From: Gammaproteobacteria bacterium | Lineage (GTDB): Bacteria > Pseudomonadota > Gammaproteobacteria > Nevskiales > Nevskiaceae | DNA length: 64,000 nucleotides | Reading direction: 5' to 3' | Assembly (NCBI GenBank): GCA_022599775.1 | Contig: JAHZLQ010000078.1 | Coordinates: 62,001 to 126,000, forward strand | In this document: positions 1 through 7,992 of the stretch, piece by piece | How the letters are laid out: every line of letters starts with the position of its first letter | Position numbering within the stretch: the stretch's first letter is position 1 | Notes under the pieces: generated by a model | Seen by the model: the letters and a program-made list of their open reading frames with translations, nothing else | Told to the model about the DNA's origin: nothing | The model's database searches: none | Position numbers and translations under genes: made by a program

Positions 1-1
1 G

Positions 2-865
2 AGCAACGTCCACAGCCTGCGTACTGCCGACGATTCGATCGCCATTCGCGGAGAGTTTGTCGAGGGGCGCAAGCTGGTGGTGATCGGGGGCGGCTATATC
101 GGCCTCGAAGTGGCGGCGCACGCGATCAAGAACAAGGTCGCGGTCACGGTGCTCGAAGCCGCGCCGCGGGTGCTCGCCCGTGTCACGGCGCCGGACATGT
201 CGAGCTTCTACGAAAAGGTGCATCGTGAAGCCGGAGCCGATGTGCGCACCGGCGTGGTGGTGCAGGCCTTCGACACCGAGGGCGACAAGGTCACTGCCGT
301 GGTACTCGACGACGGTTCGCGCGTGGAGGCCGATCTGGTGGTCGTGGGTGTCGGCATTTCCCCGGCGGTGTCGCTGGCGCTGGATGCCGGCCTGGAAGTC
401 AGCAACGGCATCGTCACCGATGGCAACTGCCGCACAGACGACCCGAGCATCTTCGCGATCGGTGACTGCGCCAACTCGCTGAACGGCTTCCTTGAAACCC
501 GGGTACGTATCGAATCGGTGCCCAACGCGATGGAGCAGGGGCGCATCGCCGCCGCGGTGATCGTTGGCAAGACGCCGGCGCCGCAACTGCCACCGTGGTT
601 CTGGTCGGATCAGTACGATCTCAAGTTGCAGATGGTGGGCTTGTCGCAGGGCTATGATCACGTGGTCTTGCGTGGCAATCCGGACACGCGCTCGTTCATG
701 GCGTTCTACCTGCGGGAAGGCCAGCTCATTGCAATCGATTCGGTCAATCGCGCCCCTGAATTCATGGCCGGCAAGAAACTCGTGGCGGAGCGCTGCAAGC
801 CCGATCCGGCGGTGCTGGCCGACGAGTCCGTGCCACTGAAATCGCTGCTCGAAGCCGCCGGGTGA
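2..865 (+). CDS. FAD-dependent ferredoxin/rubredoxin reductase, 5' end missing
   Basis: The reading frame is open from base 2, so the gene begins upstream of the window; about 287 residues remain. It shows a second Rossmann dinucleotide site (VVIGGGYIGLEVA), typical for NAD(P)H binding, then the FAD-binding ATG-like segment IFAIGDCAN. The C-terminal domain (PWFWSDQYDLKLQMVG) is characteristic of class I oxygenase-coupled ferredoxin reductases such as rhodocoxin and putidaredoxin reductases. The protein would pass electrons from NAD(P)H through FAD to a [2Fe-2S] ferredoxin or rubredoxin, often for a P450 or dioxygenase; the partner is not in view. Its stop overlaps an out-of-frame GTG (GTGA) that is probably not the start of the next gene. 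The family call is firm; the specific partner is unknown. Confidence 0.9.
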   Translation, partial: SNVHSLRTADDSIAIRGEFVEGRKLVVIGGGYIGLEVAAHAIKNKVAVTVLEAAPRVLARVTAPDMSSFYEKVHREAGADVRTGVVVQAFDTEGDKVTAVVLDDGSRVEADLVVVGVGISPAVSLALDAGLEVSNGIVTDGNCRTDDPSIFAIGDCANSLNGFLETRVRIESVPNAMEQGRIAAAVIVGKTPAPQLPPWFWSDQYDLKLQMVGLSQGYDHVVLRGNPDTRSFMAFYLREGQLIAIDSVNRAPEFMAGKKLVAERCKPDPAVLADESVPLKSLLEAAG

Positions 866-917
866 GACAGCCGTTCACGCGCGAAAAACGCGCAAGCCCG
901 CTAGAATGGGGCGCTTC

Positions 918-950
918 GGCGCTACGCCGTCTGACTGATGGCGTAGCGTC
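918..950 (+). promoter_or_regulatory. Hairpin in the pcnB leader
   Basis: Bases 918-928 and 940-950 form an 11-pair stem (one G-U) around an 11-nt loop. The core CGCTACGCC/GGCGTAGCG is a perfect 9-bp match. It lies between a TAGAAT hexamer (902-907, -10-like, with no good -35) and the pcnB ribosome binding site. It could be an attenuator or an mRNA stability element. No long U-tract follows, so it is not a classical terminator. Confidence 0.45.
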
Positions 951-981
951 TTTCGGCTTATTTGGATCAAGGGTTGCCACC

Positions 982-2274
982 ATCGTAGACCCCGTACGTA
1001 TTCCGCGCGCGGAACATTCGATTTCGCGTTCGCAGATTTCCAGCGCCACGCTGAAGGTTCTCTATACGCTCAAGGACGCCGGCTACGAGGCCTACATGGT
1101 CGGTGGCGGCGTGCGTGATCTGCTGGCTGGCGTGCCGCCAAAAGATTTCGACATTGCGACCGATGCCAAGCCCGAACAAATTCGCGCTCTGTTCCGCAGT
1201 TGTCGCCTGGTGGGACGTCGTTTTCTGATCGCCCACGTTCGCTTCGGTAGCGAAGTTCTCGAAGTGACCACGTTTCGTGGCCCGATCAGTGATTCCCACG
1301 AGCGCGACGACAGTGGTCGGATTCTTTCGGACAACGTCTATGGAACGCTGGAGGAAGATGCTTTTCGCCGCGACTTCACCGTCAACGGGCTCTACTACGA
1401 TATTCGCGACTTTTCGATCGTCGATTATGTCGGCGGGCTGGCGGACCTGAAGCGGCGTCAGCTGCGCCTGATCGGCGACCCCGAGCTGCGCTATCGCGAG
1501 GATCCGGTGCGCATGCTGCGCGCCGTGCGTATCGCCTCGAAGCTGGGTTTCGAGATCGAGGCCTCTGCGCGCAAGGCAATTCCGCAGCTGGCGCCGTTGC
1601 TGGGCGAGGTTCCGGCCGCGAGGTTGTTCGAGGAAGTGCTGAAAATTCTGCTGGCGATCGATGCCGCGGCGAGCTTTCGCACCCTGCGCGAACTCGGACT
1701 GTTTCGCGAAATGTTTCCGCAGAGCGAAGCCGTGCTCGCTGAATCGCCACAGCTGTTGAAGTTCGTCGAGTCGGCCTTGAGCAATACGGCCGATCGCCTT
1801 GCACGCGGTGCCACCGTGAGCCCCTCGTTTCTCTACGCTGCGCTGCTGTGGCCAGCGGTGGAGCGCCGAGCGAGCACGCTGCAGGAGAAGCAGGGCCATC
1901 CGCCGGCCGTGGCCTGGACTCAGGCGGCGGAAGAAGTGGTGGCGCGGCAGATCGCCCGGGTGGCGATACCGAAGCGTTTCAGTGTGCCGGCTCGCGAAAT
2001 CTGGATGTTGCAGCCCCGCTTCGAGCAGCGTCGCGGCGCGAGAGCCAAGCGGCTACTGGGACATCCGCGTTTTCGCGCCGCCTACGACTTCCTGCTGCTG
2101 CGTGCCGAAGCGGGTCTGGCGCCGCAGGAGCTGGCGCAGTGGTGGACCGATGCGCAGGAATCGGTCGAACTCAGCGACTTGCCGCCGCTTCCGGATGAAG
2201 ACGGGGATGCCGCCCCGGTGACGCGCAAGCGCCGCCGTCGCCGGCGCAGCCGCAGTGGCAAACCTGCCGGCTGA
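982..2274 (+). CDS. pcnB: Poly(A) polymerase I, apparent AUC start
   Basis: Adds 3' poly(A) tails to RNA and so promotes decay. The N-terminal nucleotidyltransferase domain is clear: VGGGVRDLLAG, then the PKDFDIATDA metal-binding Asp pair, then CRLVGRRF. The PolyA_pol RNA-binding region follows (YREDPVRMLRAVR). The C-terminus is the Arg-rich tail (RKRRRRRRSRSGK) usual for this enzyme. Start choice: family similarity begins at IPRAEHSISR, and no ATG, GTG or TTG lies in frame between the early GTG at 862 and that point. An AAGGG motif (969-973) sits 8 nt before an in-frame ATC at 982. E. coli pcnB is known to start with AUU, so a near-cognate AUC start (430 residues) is proposed; GTG 862 would add 40 unconserved residues. 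folK follows after 3 nt. Confidence 0.92.
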   Translation: MVDPVRIPRAEHSISRSQISSATLKVLYTLKDAGYEAYMVGGGVRDLLAGVPPKDFDIATDAKPEQIRALFRSCRLVGRRFLIAHVRFGSEVLEVTTFRGPISDSHERDDSGRILSDNVYGTLEEDAFRRDFTVNGLYYDIRDFSIVDYVGGLADLKRRQLRLIGDPELRYREDPVRMLRAVRIASKLGFEIEASARKAIPQLAPLLGEVPAARLFEEVLKILLAIDAAASFRTLRELGLFREMFPQSEAVLAESPQLLKFVESALSNTADRLARGATVSPSFLYAALLWPAVERRASTLQEKQGHPPAVAWTQAAEEVVARQIARVAIPKRFSVPAREIWMLQPRFEQRRGARAKRLLGHPRFRAAYDFLLLRAEAGLAPQELAQWWTDAQESVELSDLPPLPDEDGDAAPVTRKRRRRRRSRSGKPAG

Positions 2275-2277
2275 GCG

Positions 2278-2763
2278 ATGGCGCTCGCTTACATCGGCTT
2301 GGGCGCCAACCTCGGCGAGCCTGCGCTGCAACTTCAGCGAGCCATCGAGGCGCTGCGCGCGAGTCCTGGATTGACGGTGCGCGCCGAGTCAAGTTTCTAT
2401 CGCACCGCCCCGCTGGGCCCGCCGGGGCAGGCGGACTACTGCAATGCCGTGGTGCTGATCGAAACCGCGTGCAGTCCGGATGAAGTGTTGCAGCGACTGG
2501 TTGCGATCGAAGATGCGCTCGGCAAACGGCGTGGCGGACCCAAATGGGGTTCGCGACGCATCGATCTGGATTTGCTGCTGTACGACCAGGAGCGGATCGA
2601 TCGCAGCGATCTGCAGGTGCCGCACCCGGGCATCACCTCCCGGAATTTCGTGCTGGTGCCACTACTGGAGTTGGCCCCGGACTTGATGCTTCCGGGCCTG
2701 GGCAGAGCTCGCGACTTCCTGGATCAGGTCGGCATGGACGGTATCGATCGCTGGTCTCGATAA
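2278..2763 (+). CDS. folK: HPPK, folate biosynthesis
   Basis: 2-amino-4-hydroxy-6-hydroxymethyldihydropteridine pyrophosphokinase. It transfers pyrophosphate from ATP to the pterin before condensation with p-aminobenzoate. The 161 residues match the family length. Visible signatures are the N-terminal GLGANLG, RTAPLGPPGQADYCNAVV in the pterin site, and the magnesium/ATP motif GSRRIDLDLLLYD. The ATG is 3 nt after the pcnB stop, and the pcnB-folK-panB order is common in gammaproteobacteria, which supports co-transcription. No irregularities seen. Confidence 0.96.
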   Translation: MALAYIGLGANLGEPALQLQRAIEALRASPGLTVRAESSFYRTAPLGPPGQADYCNAVVLIETACSPDEVLQRLVAIEDALGKRRGGPKWGSRRIDLDLLLYDQERIDRSDLQVPHPGITSRNFVLVPLLELAPDLMLPGLGRARDFLDQVGMDGIDRWSR

Positions 2764-2850
2764 TGCGGCCCAAACGCGGGCTTCGGAACGCTCCGCTGCC
2801 GGACGGGCTGATATAGTCGCGCGCTCTCGAAACCCGAGCCGAGGAGAGCC

Positions 2851-3666
2851 ATGGACGTGGTCAAACCCGTCAATGTCGCGGAACTGCGCCGGATGCGCGC
2901 AGCCGGTGAGAAAATTGCCTGCCTGACCTGCTACGACGCCAGTTTTGCGCTGATCGAAGATCGTGCTGGTGTGGACTTCGTGCTGGTCGGCGATTCGCTG
3001 GGGATGGTGATCCACGGCCGATCGACCACCACCGCAGTCACGGTCGATGACATCGTCTATCACTGCCGAGCCATCAAGGACAGCCTGAAGCGCGCCTATC
3101 TGGTGGCCGACCTGCCGTTTCTGTCCTACGCCACTCGCGAGCGCGCACTCGACGCCTCGCAGAGACTGATGCAGGAAGGCGGTGCGAAAATGGTCAAGCT
3201 CGAAGGTGGCCGCGAGCAGGCTGATATCGTCGAGTATCTGTCGGTCAGAGGCGTACCGGTCTGCGCACATCTGGGTTTGCAGCCGCAGTTGATTCACAAG
3301 CTGGGCGCGTTCAAGGTGCAGGGCAGGGACGAAGCCGCCGCCTCCGCAATGGCGCGAGACGCGCGTCTGCTCGAGGAAGCCGGTGCGGACTGTCTGGTGC
3401 TCGAGTGCGTCCCGGCTGATCTGGGGCGGCGCATCACCGAGGCAGCCACGGTGCCGGTCATCGGTATTGGCGCCGGCGCCGGCGTGGACGGCCAGATTCT
3501 GGTGCTGCAGGACATTCTCCACATCTCGCCGATGGTCACCGTCGGCCGTTCGCCCCGTTTCGTGCAGAATTTCATGGCGCAGGCGAGCGATATCGAGATG
3601 GCCGTTGCGGCCTATGTACAGGCGGTCAAGACCGGCGCGTACCCCGCGGCGGAGCATTGTTTCTGA
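2851..3666 (+). CDS. panB: Ketopantoate hydroxymethyltransferase
   Basis: First committed step of pantothenate synthesis: transfers a hydroxymethyl group from methylene-tetrahydrofolate to 2-ketoisovalerate. It is 271 residues. The TIM-barrel motifs are present: CLTCYDASFA, VLVGDSLGMV with the metal-binding Asp, VKLEGG with the catalytic Lys and Glu, and CVPADLGRRI. The ATG is preceded by a good ribosome site (GAGGAG). panC starts 9 nt downstream. It sits beside folK, which serves the same folate pool. Confidence 0.97.
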   Translation: MDVVKPVNVAELRRMRAAGEKIACLTCYDASFALIEDRAGVDFVLVGDSLGMVIHGRSTTTAVTVDDIVYHCRAIKDSLKRAYLVADLPFLSYATRERALDASQRLMQEGGAKMVKLEGGREQADIVEYLSVRGVPVCAHLGLQPQLIHKLGAFKVQGRDEAAASAMARDARLLEEAGADCLVLECVPADLGRRITEAATVPVIGIGAGAGVDGQILVLQDILHISPMVTVGRSPRFVQNFMAQASDIEMAVAAYVQAVKTGAYPAAEHCF

Positions 3667-3675
3667 GCCGCGACG

Positions 3676-4539
3676 ATGCAATTGATCCATGAAGTGACCG
3701 CCTTGCGCGCCGCGATCGCGCAGTATCGCGCCCAGGGCCAGCGCATCGCGCTGGTGCCGACCATGGGCAATCTTCACGCCGGGCATGCCAGTCTGGTCGC
3801 CCAGGCGCGGGATTCGGCGGACTGCGTGGTGGTCAGCATTTTCGTCAATCCCCTGCAGTTCGGGCCGAACGAGGATTTCGATCGCTATCCAAGAACGCTC
3901 GACGCGGATTGCGAGGTGCTGCGCGAGCAGGGCGCCACCCTGGTTTTCGCGCCATCGCTCGAACAGATGTACCCCAACGGCTACCCGCCGAGTACCACCG
4001 TGCAGGTCGACGGGGCCCTGGTCGAGCAGCTGGATGGCGTGTCGAGGCCGGGACACTTCCGCGGCGTGGCGACCGTCGTCAACATCCTGTTCAATCTGGT
4101 ACAGCCGGATCTGGCGATATTCGGTGAAAAGGACTACCAGCAGCTCGCCGTTATCCGCCGTATGGTCGCGGATCTCGGACTGCCGATCGAGGTCCGTGGC
4201 GCGCCGACCGTTCGCGAAGCGGACGGGCTCGCGCGCAGTTCGCGCAATCAGTATCTCAGTGCGGAACAACGTGCCCGATCCAGCACGATTTTCGCCAGTC
4301 TGCAGCATGTCGCCTCACGTTTGCGTTCTGGCCGGCGCGACTTTGCGGCGCTGGAGCGCGAGGCTGCCGAAATGCTGGTCGAGCGCGGGTTTCAGCCGGA
4401 CTATGTGGCGATACGCGCATCGGATCTGGCACCGCCGACGGTCGAAGCCGATGGCTATGTGGTGCTCATCGCGGCGCTGCTCGGATCGACGCGGCTCATC
4501 GACAACCTGAGTGTGAACCTGCAGCCTCGCCACGAGTGA
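3676..4539 (+). CDS. panC: Pantothenate synthetase
   Basis: ATP-dependent ligation of pantoate and beta-alanine, through a pantoyl-adenylate intermediate. At 287 residues it has standard length. Motifs of the nucleotidyltransferase fold are visible: PTMGNLHAGHASL (HIGH-like), FVNPLQFGPNEDFDRYPR, GEKDYQQL, and ARSSRNQYL (KMSKS-like). It forms a short operon with panB. panD lies 250 nt further on, behind an unusual structured intergenic region. Confidence 0.97.
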   Translation: MQLIHEVTALRAAIAQYRAQGQRIALVPTMGNLHAGHASLVAQARDSADCVVVSIFVNPLQFGPNEDFDRYPRTLDADCEVLREQGATLVFAPSLEQMYPNGYPPSTTVQVDGALVEQLDGVSRPGHFRGVATVVNILFNLVQPDLAIFGEKDYQQLAVIRRMVADLGLPIEVRGAPTVREADGLARSSRNQYLSAEQRARSSTIFASLQHVASRLRSGRRDFAALEREAAEMLVERGFQPDYVAIRASDLAPPTVEADGYVVLIAALLGSTRLIDNLSVNLQPRHE

Positions 4540-4686
4540 ACGGCGCGCATCGGCGCACGCCGAAAGCCTGTCTTGTCGATGAACCGGGCCTCGGGAACCG
4601 TTGGTCCGCGCCGTGGTTGCCGCTGCCCCGATAGCTCGCTACACTCCGAAATTCGCAGGGACGGACCGGGGGTTCGACCTGTTTAT

Positions 4687-4763
4687 GGGCGCATGTCTTA
4701 GTGGGCCGCCCGTCTTGAAAAGAAACCCTCGATGCCGGGTGCATGTCTTGGTGGGCCACCCGG
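4687..4763 (+). promoter_or_regulatory. Two tandem imperfect hairpin repeats before panD
   Basis: A 22-bp unit (GCATGTCTTRGTGGGCCRCC and CG) occurs at 4691-4712 and again at 4741-4762, exactly 50 bp apart. Each copy folds into a stem: GGGCG (4687-4691) with CGCCC (4707-4711), and CCGGGTG (4735-4741) with CACCCGG (4757-4763). One stem position is C-G in the first copy and T-A in the second (4690/4708 versus 4740/4758), a compensatory change. The loop CATGTCTTRGTGGG is nearly constant. The second element ends 29 nt before the panD ATG. This fits a structured cis-regulatory RNA, or a palindromic protein site, controlling panD. The pan motif known from other phyla is often tandem, but I cannot say this is it. 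Confidence 0.55.
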
Positions 4764-4792
4764 GGTCGCCAAAAACCCGTTGAGGGAAAGCC

Positions 4793-5173
4793 ATGCATAT
4801 CACGCTGCTTAAAGCCAAGCTGCACCGTGCCTGCGTGACGCACGCCGAATTGGACTATGAAGGTTCGTGTGCGATTGATTCGAATCTGCTCGACTCGTCC
4901 GGAATACTCGAATACGAGCAAATACAGATCTACAACGTGACCAATGGCGAACGTTTCACGACGTACGCGATCCGTGCGGAAGCCGGTTCGCATGTCATTT
5001 CGGTCAATGGCGCCGCTGCCCACAAGGCGCGTGTGGGCGACCGCCTGATCATCTGCAGCTACGCCGGTCTCGATGCGGCTGCGGCGCGCAACCACAAGCC
5101 GAAGCTCATCTATCTGGATGAGAACAACCACGTGACACGGACCGCCAACACGATTCCCGTTCAGGCCGCCTGA
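4793..5173 (+). CDS. panD: Aspartate 1-decarboxylase proenzyme
   Basis: Makes beta-alanine for PanC. It is a pyruvoyl enzyme formed by self-cleavage between Gly24 and Ser25, seen here as YEGSCAID. Other expected segments are present: the N-terminal [25 protein letters not shown], and [15 protein letters not shown]. The 126 residues match the family. It is separated from panC by about 250 nt carrying the tandem hairpins, so its expression may be controlled apart from panBC. The next gene begins 8 nt downstream. Confidence 0.97.
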   Translation: MHITLLKAKLHRACVTHAELDYEGSCAIDSNLLDSSGILEYEQIQIYNVTNGERFTTYAIRAEAGSHVISVNGAAAHKARVGDRLIICSYAGLDAAAARNHKPKLIYLDENNHVTRTANTIPVQAA

Positions 5174-5180
5174 CGGCGCC

Positions 5181-5834
5181 GTGCCCGCACGAAGACCGGC
5201 GGCCCCTGCCGCCACGGCGCGGGTTGCCGCGCTGTTTCCGACGCTGATCTATCACGCCCCGCTCAAGACGCGGGGCGTGACGTCTCTGAACCGCGAACTG
5301 GAACGTGAGGCGCATCAATTGCGCGACCACGATGTCGCCGGCCGCCGCTGGTCGGGCAAGGCTTATCCCGGCGGCTACACCAGTTACGCCTCGCTCGACC
5401 AGCTGCACCAGATGTCGAGCACATTCTTCGATGTGCGTGCCGCGATTGACCGCCATGTGCGCGCCTATGCGCGGGCGCTGCATTGGGATCTCGGCGAAGC
5501 CCGCCTGCAGATGACGGACTGCTGGATCAACATCATGGGGCCGCTGTGCGCGCATGGCGCCCATGTGCATCCGCACGCCGTGGTCAGCGGCACCTACTAC
5601 GTCAAGACGCCCGCCAAGAGCAGCGGCCTGCGTTTCGAGGATCCGCGATTGGCGAGCTTCATGGCGGCGCCCGCCAGAACCGAGGATGCGCCGGAAGCTA
5701 TGCGCCACCACGTGACCTATCCGGCACGTGCAGGCTGGCTCACCTTGTTCGAAAGCTGGCAGCGCCACGAAGTCCCGCCCAGCCTCGCCAATGGCGAGCG
5801 CATCAGCATCAGCTTCAACTACGCCTGGGTCTGA
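5181..5834 (+). CDS. TIGR02466-type putative 2OG-Fe(II) oxygenase
   Basis: 217 residues resembling the TIGR02466 group of putative 2-oxoglutarate/Fe(II) oxygenases: ALFPTLIYHAPL at the start, then WINIMGPLCAHGAHVHPHAVVSGTYYV and ESWQRHEVPPSLANGERISISFNYAWV. HVHPH and the later RHEV plus R segments could supply the His...His metal site and the oxoglutarate Arg of a jelly-roll dioxygenase. The substrate is unknown. The start is GTG at 5181 with a poor ribosome site, 8 nt after panD, so translational coupling to panD is likely. No ATG is available near the N-terminus. The link to pantothenate synthesis is positional only. Confidence 0.75.
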   Translation: MPARRPAAPAATARVAALFPTLIYHAPLKTRGVTSLNRELEREAHQLRDHDVAGRRWSGKAYPGGYTSYASLDQLHQMSSTFFDVRAAIDRHVRAYARALHWDLGEARLQMTDCWINIMGPLCAHGAHVHPHAVVSGTYYVKTPAKSSGLRFEDPRLASFMAAPARTEDAPEAMRHHVTYPARAGWLTLFESWQRHEVPPSLANGERISISFNYAWV

Positions 5835-5929
5835 AGCTCACCGGCGCCAGCGTTCAGGATACGGACACTTTGCTGCGGGCACACTTCCGAGGATAGGCTT
5901 GGGAGTCCAGCATCCAAAAGAAGAATCAG

Positions 5930-7570
5930 ATGTCCGAACTGACGAACAGTGCCGTCTGGCGCGAACTCGTCGGGCATGCCGAGAGGCTGTGCGCGACGAA
6001 TCTCAATGAACTGTTTCAGCAGCAGCCCGAACGGGCTGAGGAACTGAGCGTCGAGGCGGTCGACCTGTTCCTGGATTTCTCCAAGCAGCGCGTGGATTCC
6101 GCCGTGTTGGACAGCCTGCACCGGCTGGCCCGCCAATGTGGTTTCGAGCAATGGCGCGAACGCCTGTTCGCTGGCGAAGCGGTCAATCACACCGAAGGCC
6201 GGGCCGCATACCACATGGCCCTGCGCTGTCTCGACGACACCCCGATGCGCGTCGACGGCGAGAACGTCGTGCCGCTGGTCGCAGCGGTGCGTGACCGTTT
6301 TTGTGCGTTCGCGGAGGCGGTACGCGGTGGGCAATGGACCGGCGCCCGTGGCGACGTCATTCGCGATGTCGTCAACATCGGCATCGGCGGTTCGGACCTG
6401 GGGCCGCGCATGGTCTGCCAGGCGCTCGCACCTTATTGCGACGGCCCGCGTTCGCACTTCGTCGCCAACGTGGACGGTGCCGAGCTGTCGGATACCCTGG
6501 TGGGCCTCGATCCGGCGCAGACGCTGTTCATCATCACTTCCAAGACATTCACCACCCAGGAGACCATGGCCAACGCGCATGCCGCGAGGCGATGGCTGGT
6601 TGGCCGTCTGGGCGAAGCGGCCGTGGCCAGGCATTTTGTCGCGGTGTCGACCAATGCCGATGCCGTTCAGAGCTTCGGCATCGCGGCCGACAACATGTTC
6701 GAATTCTGGGACTGGGTCGGCGGTCGTTATTCGCTGTGGTCTGCGGTCGGTGTGTCGATCGCCGTTGCGGTGGGTGCGGAGCGCTTCGTGGAGCTGCTGT
6801 CCGGCGCCCAGGCGATGGACCGCCATTTCGCCACGACCGAGGGCGCCGACAATCTGCCGCTGACGCTCGGCCTGCTGGCCGTATGGAATACCAATTTCCT
6901 GAACTGTCCGACCCAGGTCTTGGCGCCGTATTCGCAGCGCTTGCAGCGGTTCCCGGCCTGGGCGCAGCAGCTGGAGATGGAATCCAACGGCAAGAGTGTG
7001 GATCGCGACGGCGTCGCGCTGGACTACCGCACCACGCCGGTCCTCTGGGGCGATGTCGGCACCAATGCCCAGCACGCCTATTTCCAGATGCTGCATCAGG
7101 GCACGGACGTCAATCCGGTGGATTTCGTATTGCCGCTCGCCGCCGATCACGAACTGCACGAGCAGCAGAAACTGCTGATCGCCAACTGCCTGGCGCAGGG
7201 TGCCGCGCTGATGCGCGGCAAGGACGCGGACACGGTTCGCGCCGAGCTGTCCGCGCAGGGCCTGCGCGGTACCGAACTGGATGCGGCCGTGCCGCATCGG
7301 GTGTTCAGCGGCAACCGGCCCAGCAACACGCTGCTGATGCCGCGCGTCGACCCTTTCCATCTGGGCGCGCTGCTGGCGCTCTACGAGCATCGCACCTTCG
7401 TGCAGAGCGTAATCTGGAACATCAACGCCTTCGACCAATGGGGCGTCGAACTGGGCAAGCAACTGGCCAAAAGCGTCGTCAGCGCGCTCGATGGCGAGGT
7501 GGCCGAGCTCGACCCCTCGACCCGAGCACTGGTCGCACGCATCAGCGACGGGGTCAGGTTTCAGCGGTAG
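5930..7570 (+). CDS. pgi: Glucose-6-phosphate isomerase
   Basis: Interconverts glucose-6-phosphate and fructose-6-phosphate. It is 546 residues, the length of the long bacterial form. Family signatures are visible: IGIGGSDLGPRM, FIITSKTFTTQETMAN, the GGRYSLWSAVG block, QQLEMESNGKSV, and near the end VQSVIWNINAFDQWGVELGKQLA. The catalytic Glu, His and Lys positions appear intact. The ATG follows a purine-rich AAGAAG. It stands alone between the oxygenase-like gene (95 nt) and the PA2779-like gene (44 nt). Confidence 0.97.
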   Translation: MSELTNSAVWRELVGHAERLCATNLNELFQQQPERAEELSVEAVDLFLDFSKQRVDSAVLDSLHRLARQCGFEQWRERLFAGEAVNHTEGRAAYHMALRCLDDTPMRVDGENVVPLVAAVRDRFCAFAEAVRGGQWTGARGDVIRDVVNIGIGGSDLGPRMVCQALAPYCDGPRSHFVANVDGAELSDTLVGLDPAQTLFIITSKTFTTQETMANAHAARRWLVGRLGEAAVARHFVAVSTNADAVQSFGIAADNMFEFWDWVGGRYSLWSAVGVSIAVAVGAERFVELLSGAQAMDRHFATTEGADNLPLTLGLLAVWNTNFLNCPTQVLAPYSQRLQRFPAWAQQLEMESNGKSVDRDGVALDYRTTPVLWGDVGTNAQHAYFQMLHQGTDVNPVDFVLPLAADHELHEQQKLLIANCLAQGAALMRGKDADTVRAELSAQGLRGTELDAAVPHRVFSGNRPSNTLLMPRVDPFHLGALLALYEHRTFVQSVIWNINAFDQWGVELGKQLAKSVVSALDGEVAELDPSTRALVARISDGVRFQR

Positions 7571-7614
7571 CGGCACTGCCGATGCAATTATTCAATCAAA
7601 CAGGAGTGAACAGC

Positions 7615-7992
7615 ATGAACAAGATCAAAGCGATCGTTGCCAGCGTAGCCGTTTCGGCGATGCTTACCGCCGTATTGCCGACGCCAGCCTTGGCGGCGGT
7701 GGTCAGCACGGAGCAGATGATGTCCCAGGGCGCCAGCACGCAGGATCGAGCGGCGGTCGATACCTTCCTGGCGCGGGCCGACGTCCGTGATCAGTTGCAG
7801 GCCTGGGGTGTCGCGCCCAGCGTGGTCGAGCAGCGCGTCGCGTCGCTGTCGGATCAGGAGCTGCAGGAGCTGTCGCTGAAGATTCAGGAGCAGCCGGCCG
7901 GCGGCGACGTGATCGCCGTCATCGGCATCGTGTTTCTGGTGCTGCTGATCCTCGAACTGGTCGGCGTGACCAACGTCTTCACCTCGATCTGA
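7615..7992 (+). CDS. PA2779-family small exported protein
   Basis: 125 residues with a signal peptide (MNKIKAIVASVAVSAMLTAV, then PTPALA) and a C-terminal hydrophobic segment (VIAVIGIVFLVLLILELVGV). Between them lies a polar region (DRAAVDTFLARADVRDQLQAWGV). This matches the PA2779 family, almost always encoded beside a PA2778-type peptidase. The start is the ATG at 7615, behind a clear AGGAGTGAACAGC ribosome site; a longer frame upstream is a shadow of pgi. The next gene starts at the base after its stop. Function is not established; a small envelope partner of the neighbouring peptidase is a reasonable guess. Confidence 0.85.
   Translation: MNKIKAIVASVAVSAMLTAVLPTPALAAVVSTEQMMSQGASTQDRAAVDTFLARADVRDQLQAWGVAPSVVEQRVASLSDQELQELSLKIQEQPAGGDVIAVIGIVFLVLLILELVGVTNVFTSI

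Noticed and set aside
862-981. GTG 862 as the pcnB start
   Set aside because: It overlaps the previous stop, but would translate a hairpin and 40 residues with no family similarity.
2662-4308. Long open frame (548 codons) on the minus strand across panB and panC
   Set aside because: It is a mirror of GC-rich codon use opposite two certain genes and shows no domain.
4601-4783. 60-codon frame between panC and panD
   Set aside because: No ribosome site, no family, and it runs through the tandem hairpins.
5819-7576. 585-codon minus-strand frame opposite pgi
   Set aside because: Antisense shadow of a conserved gene; no ribosome site or family resemblance.
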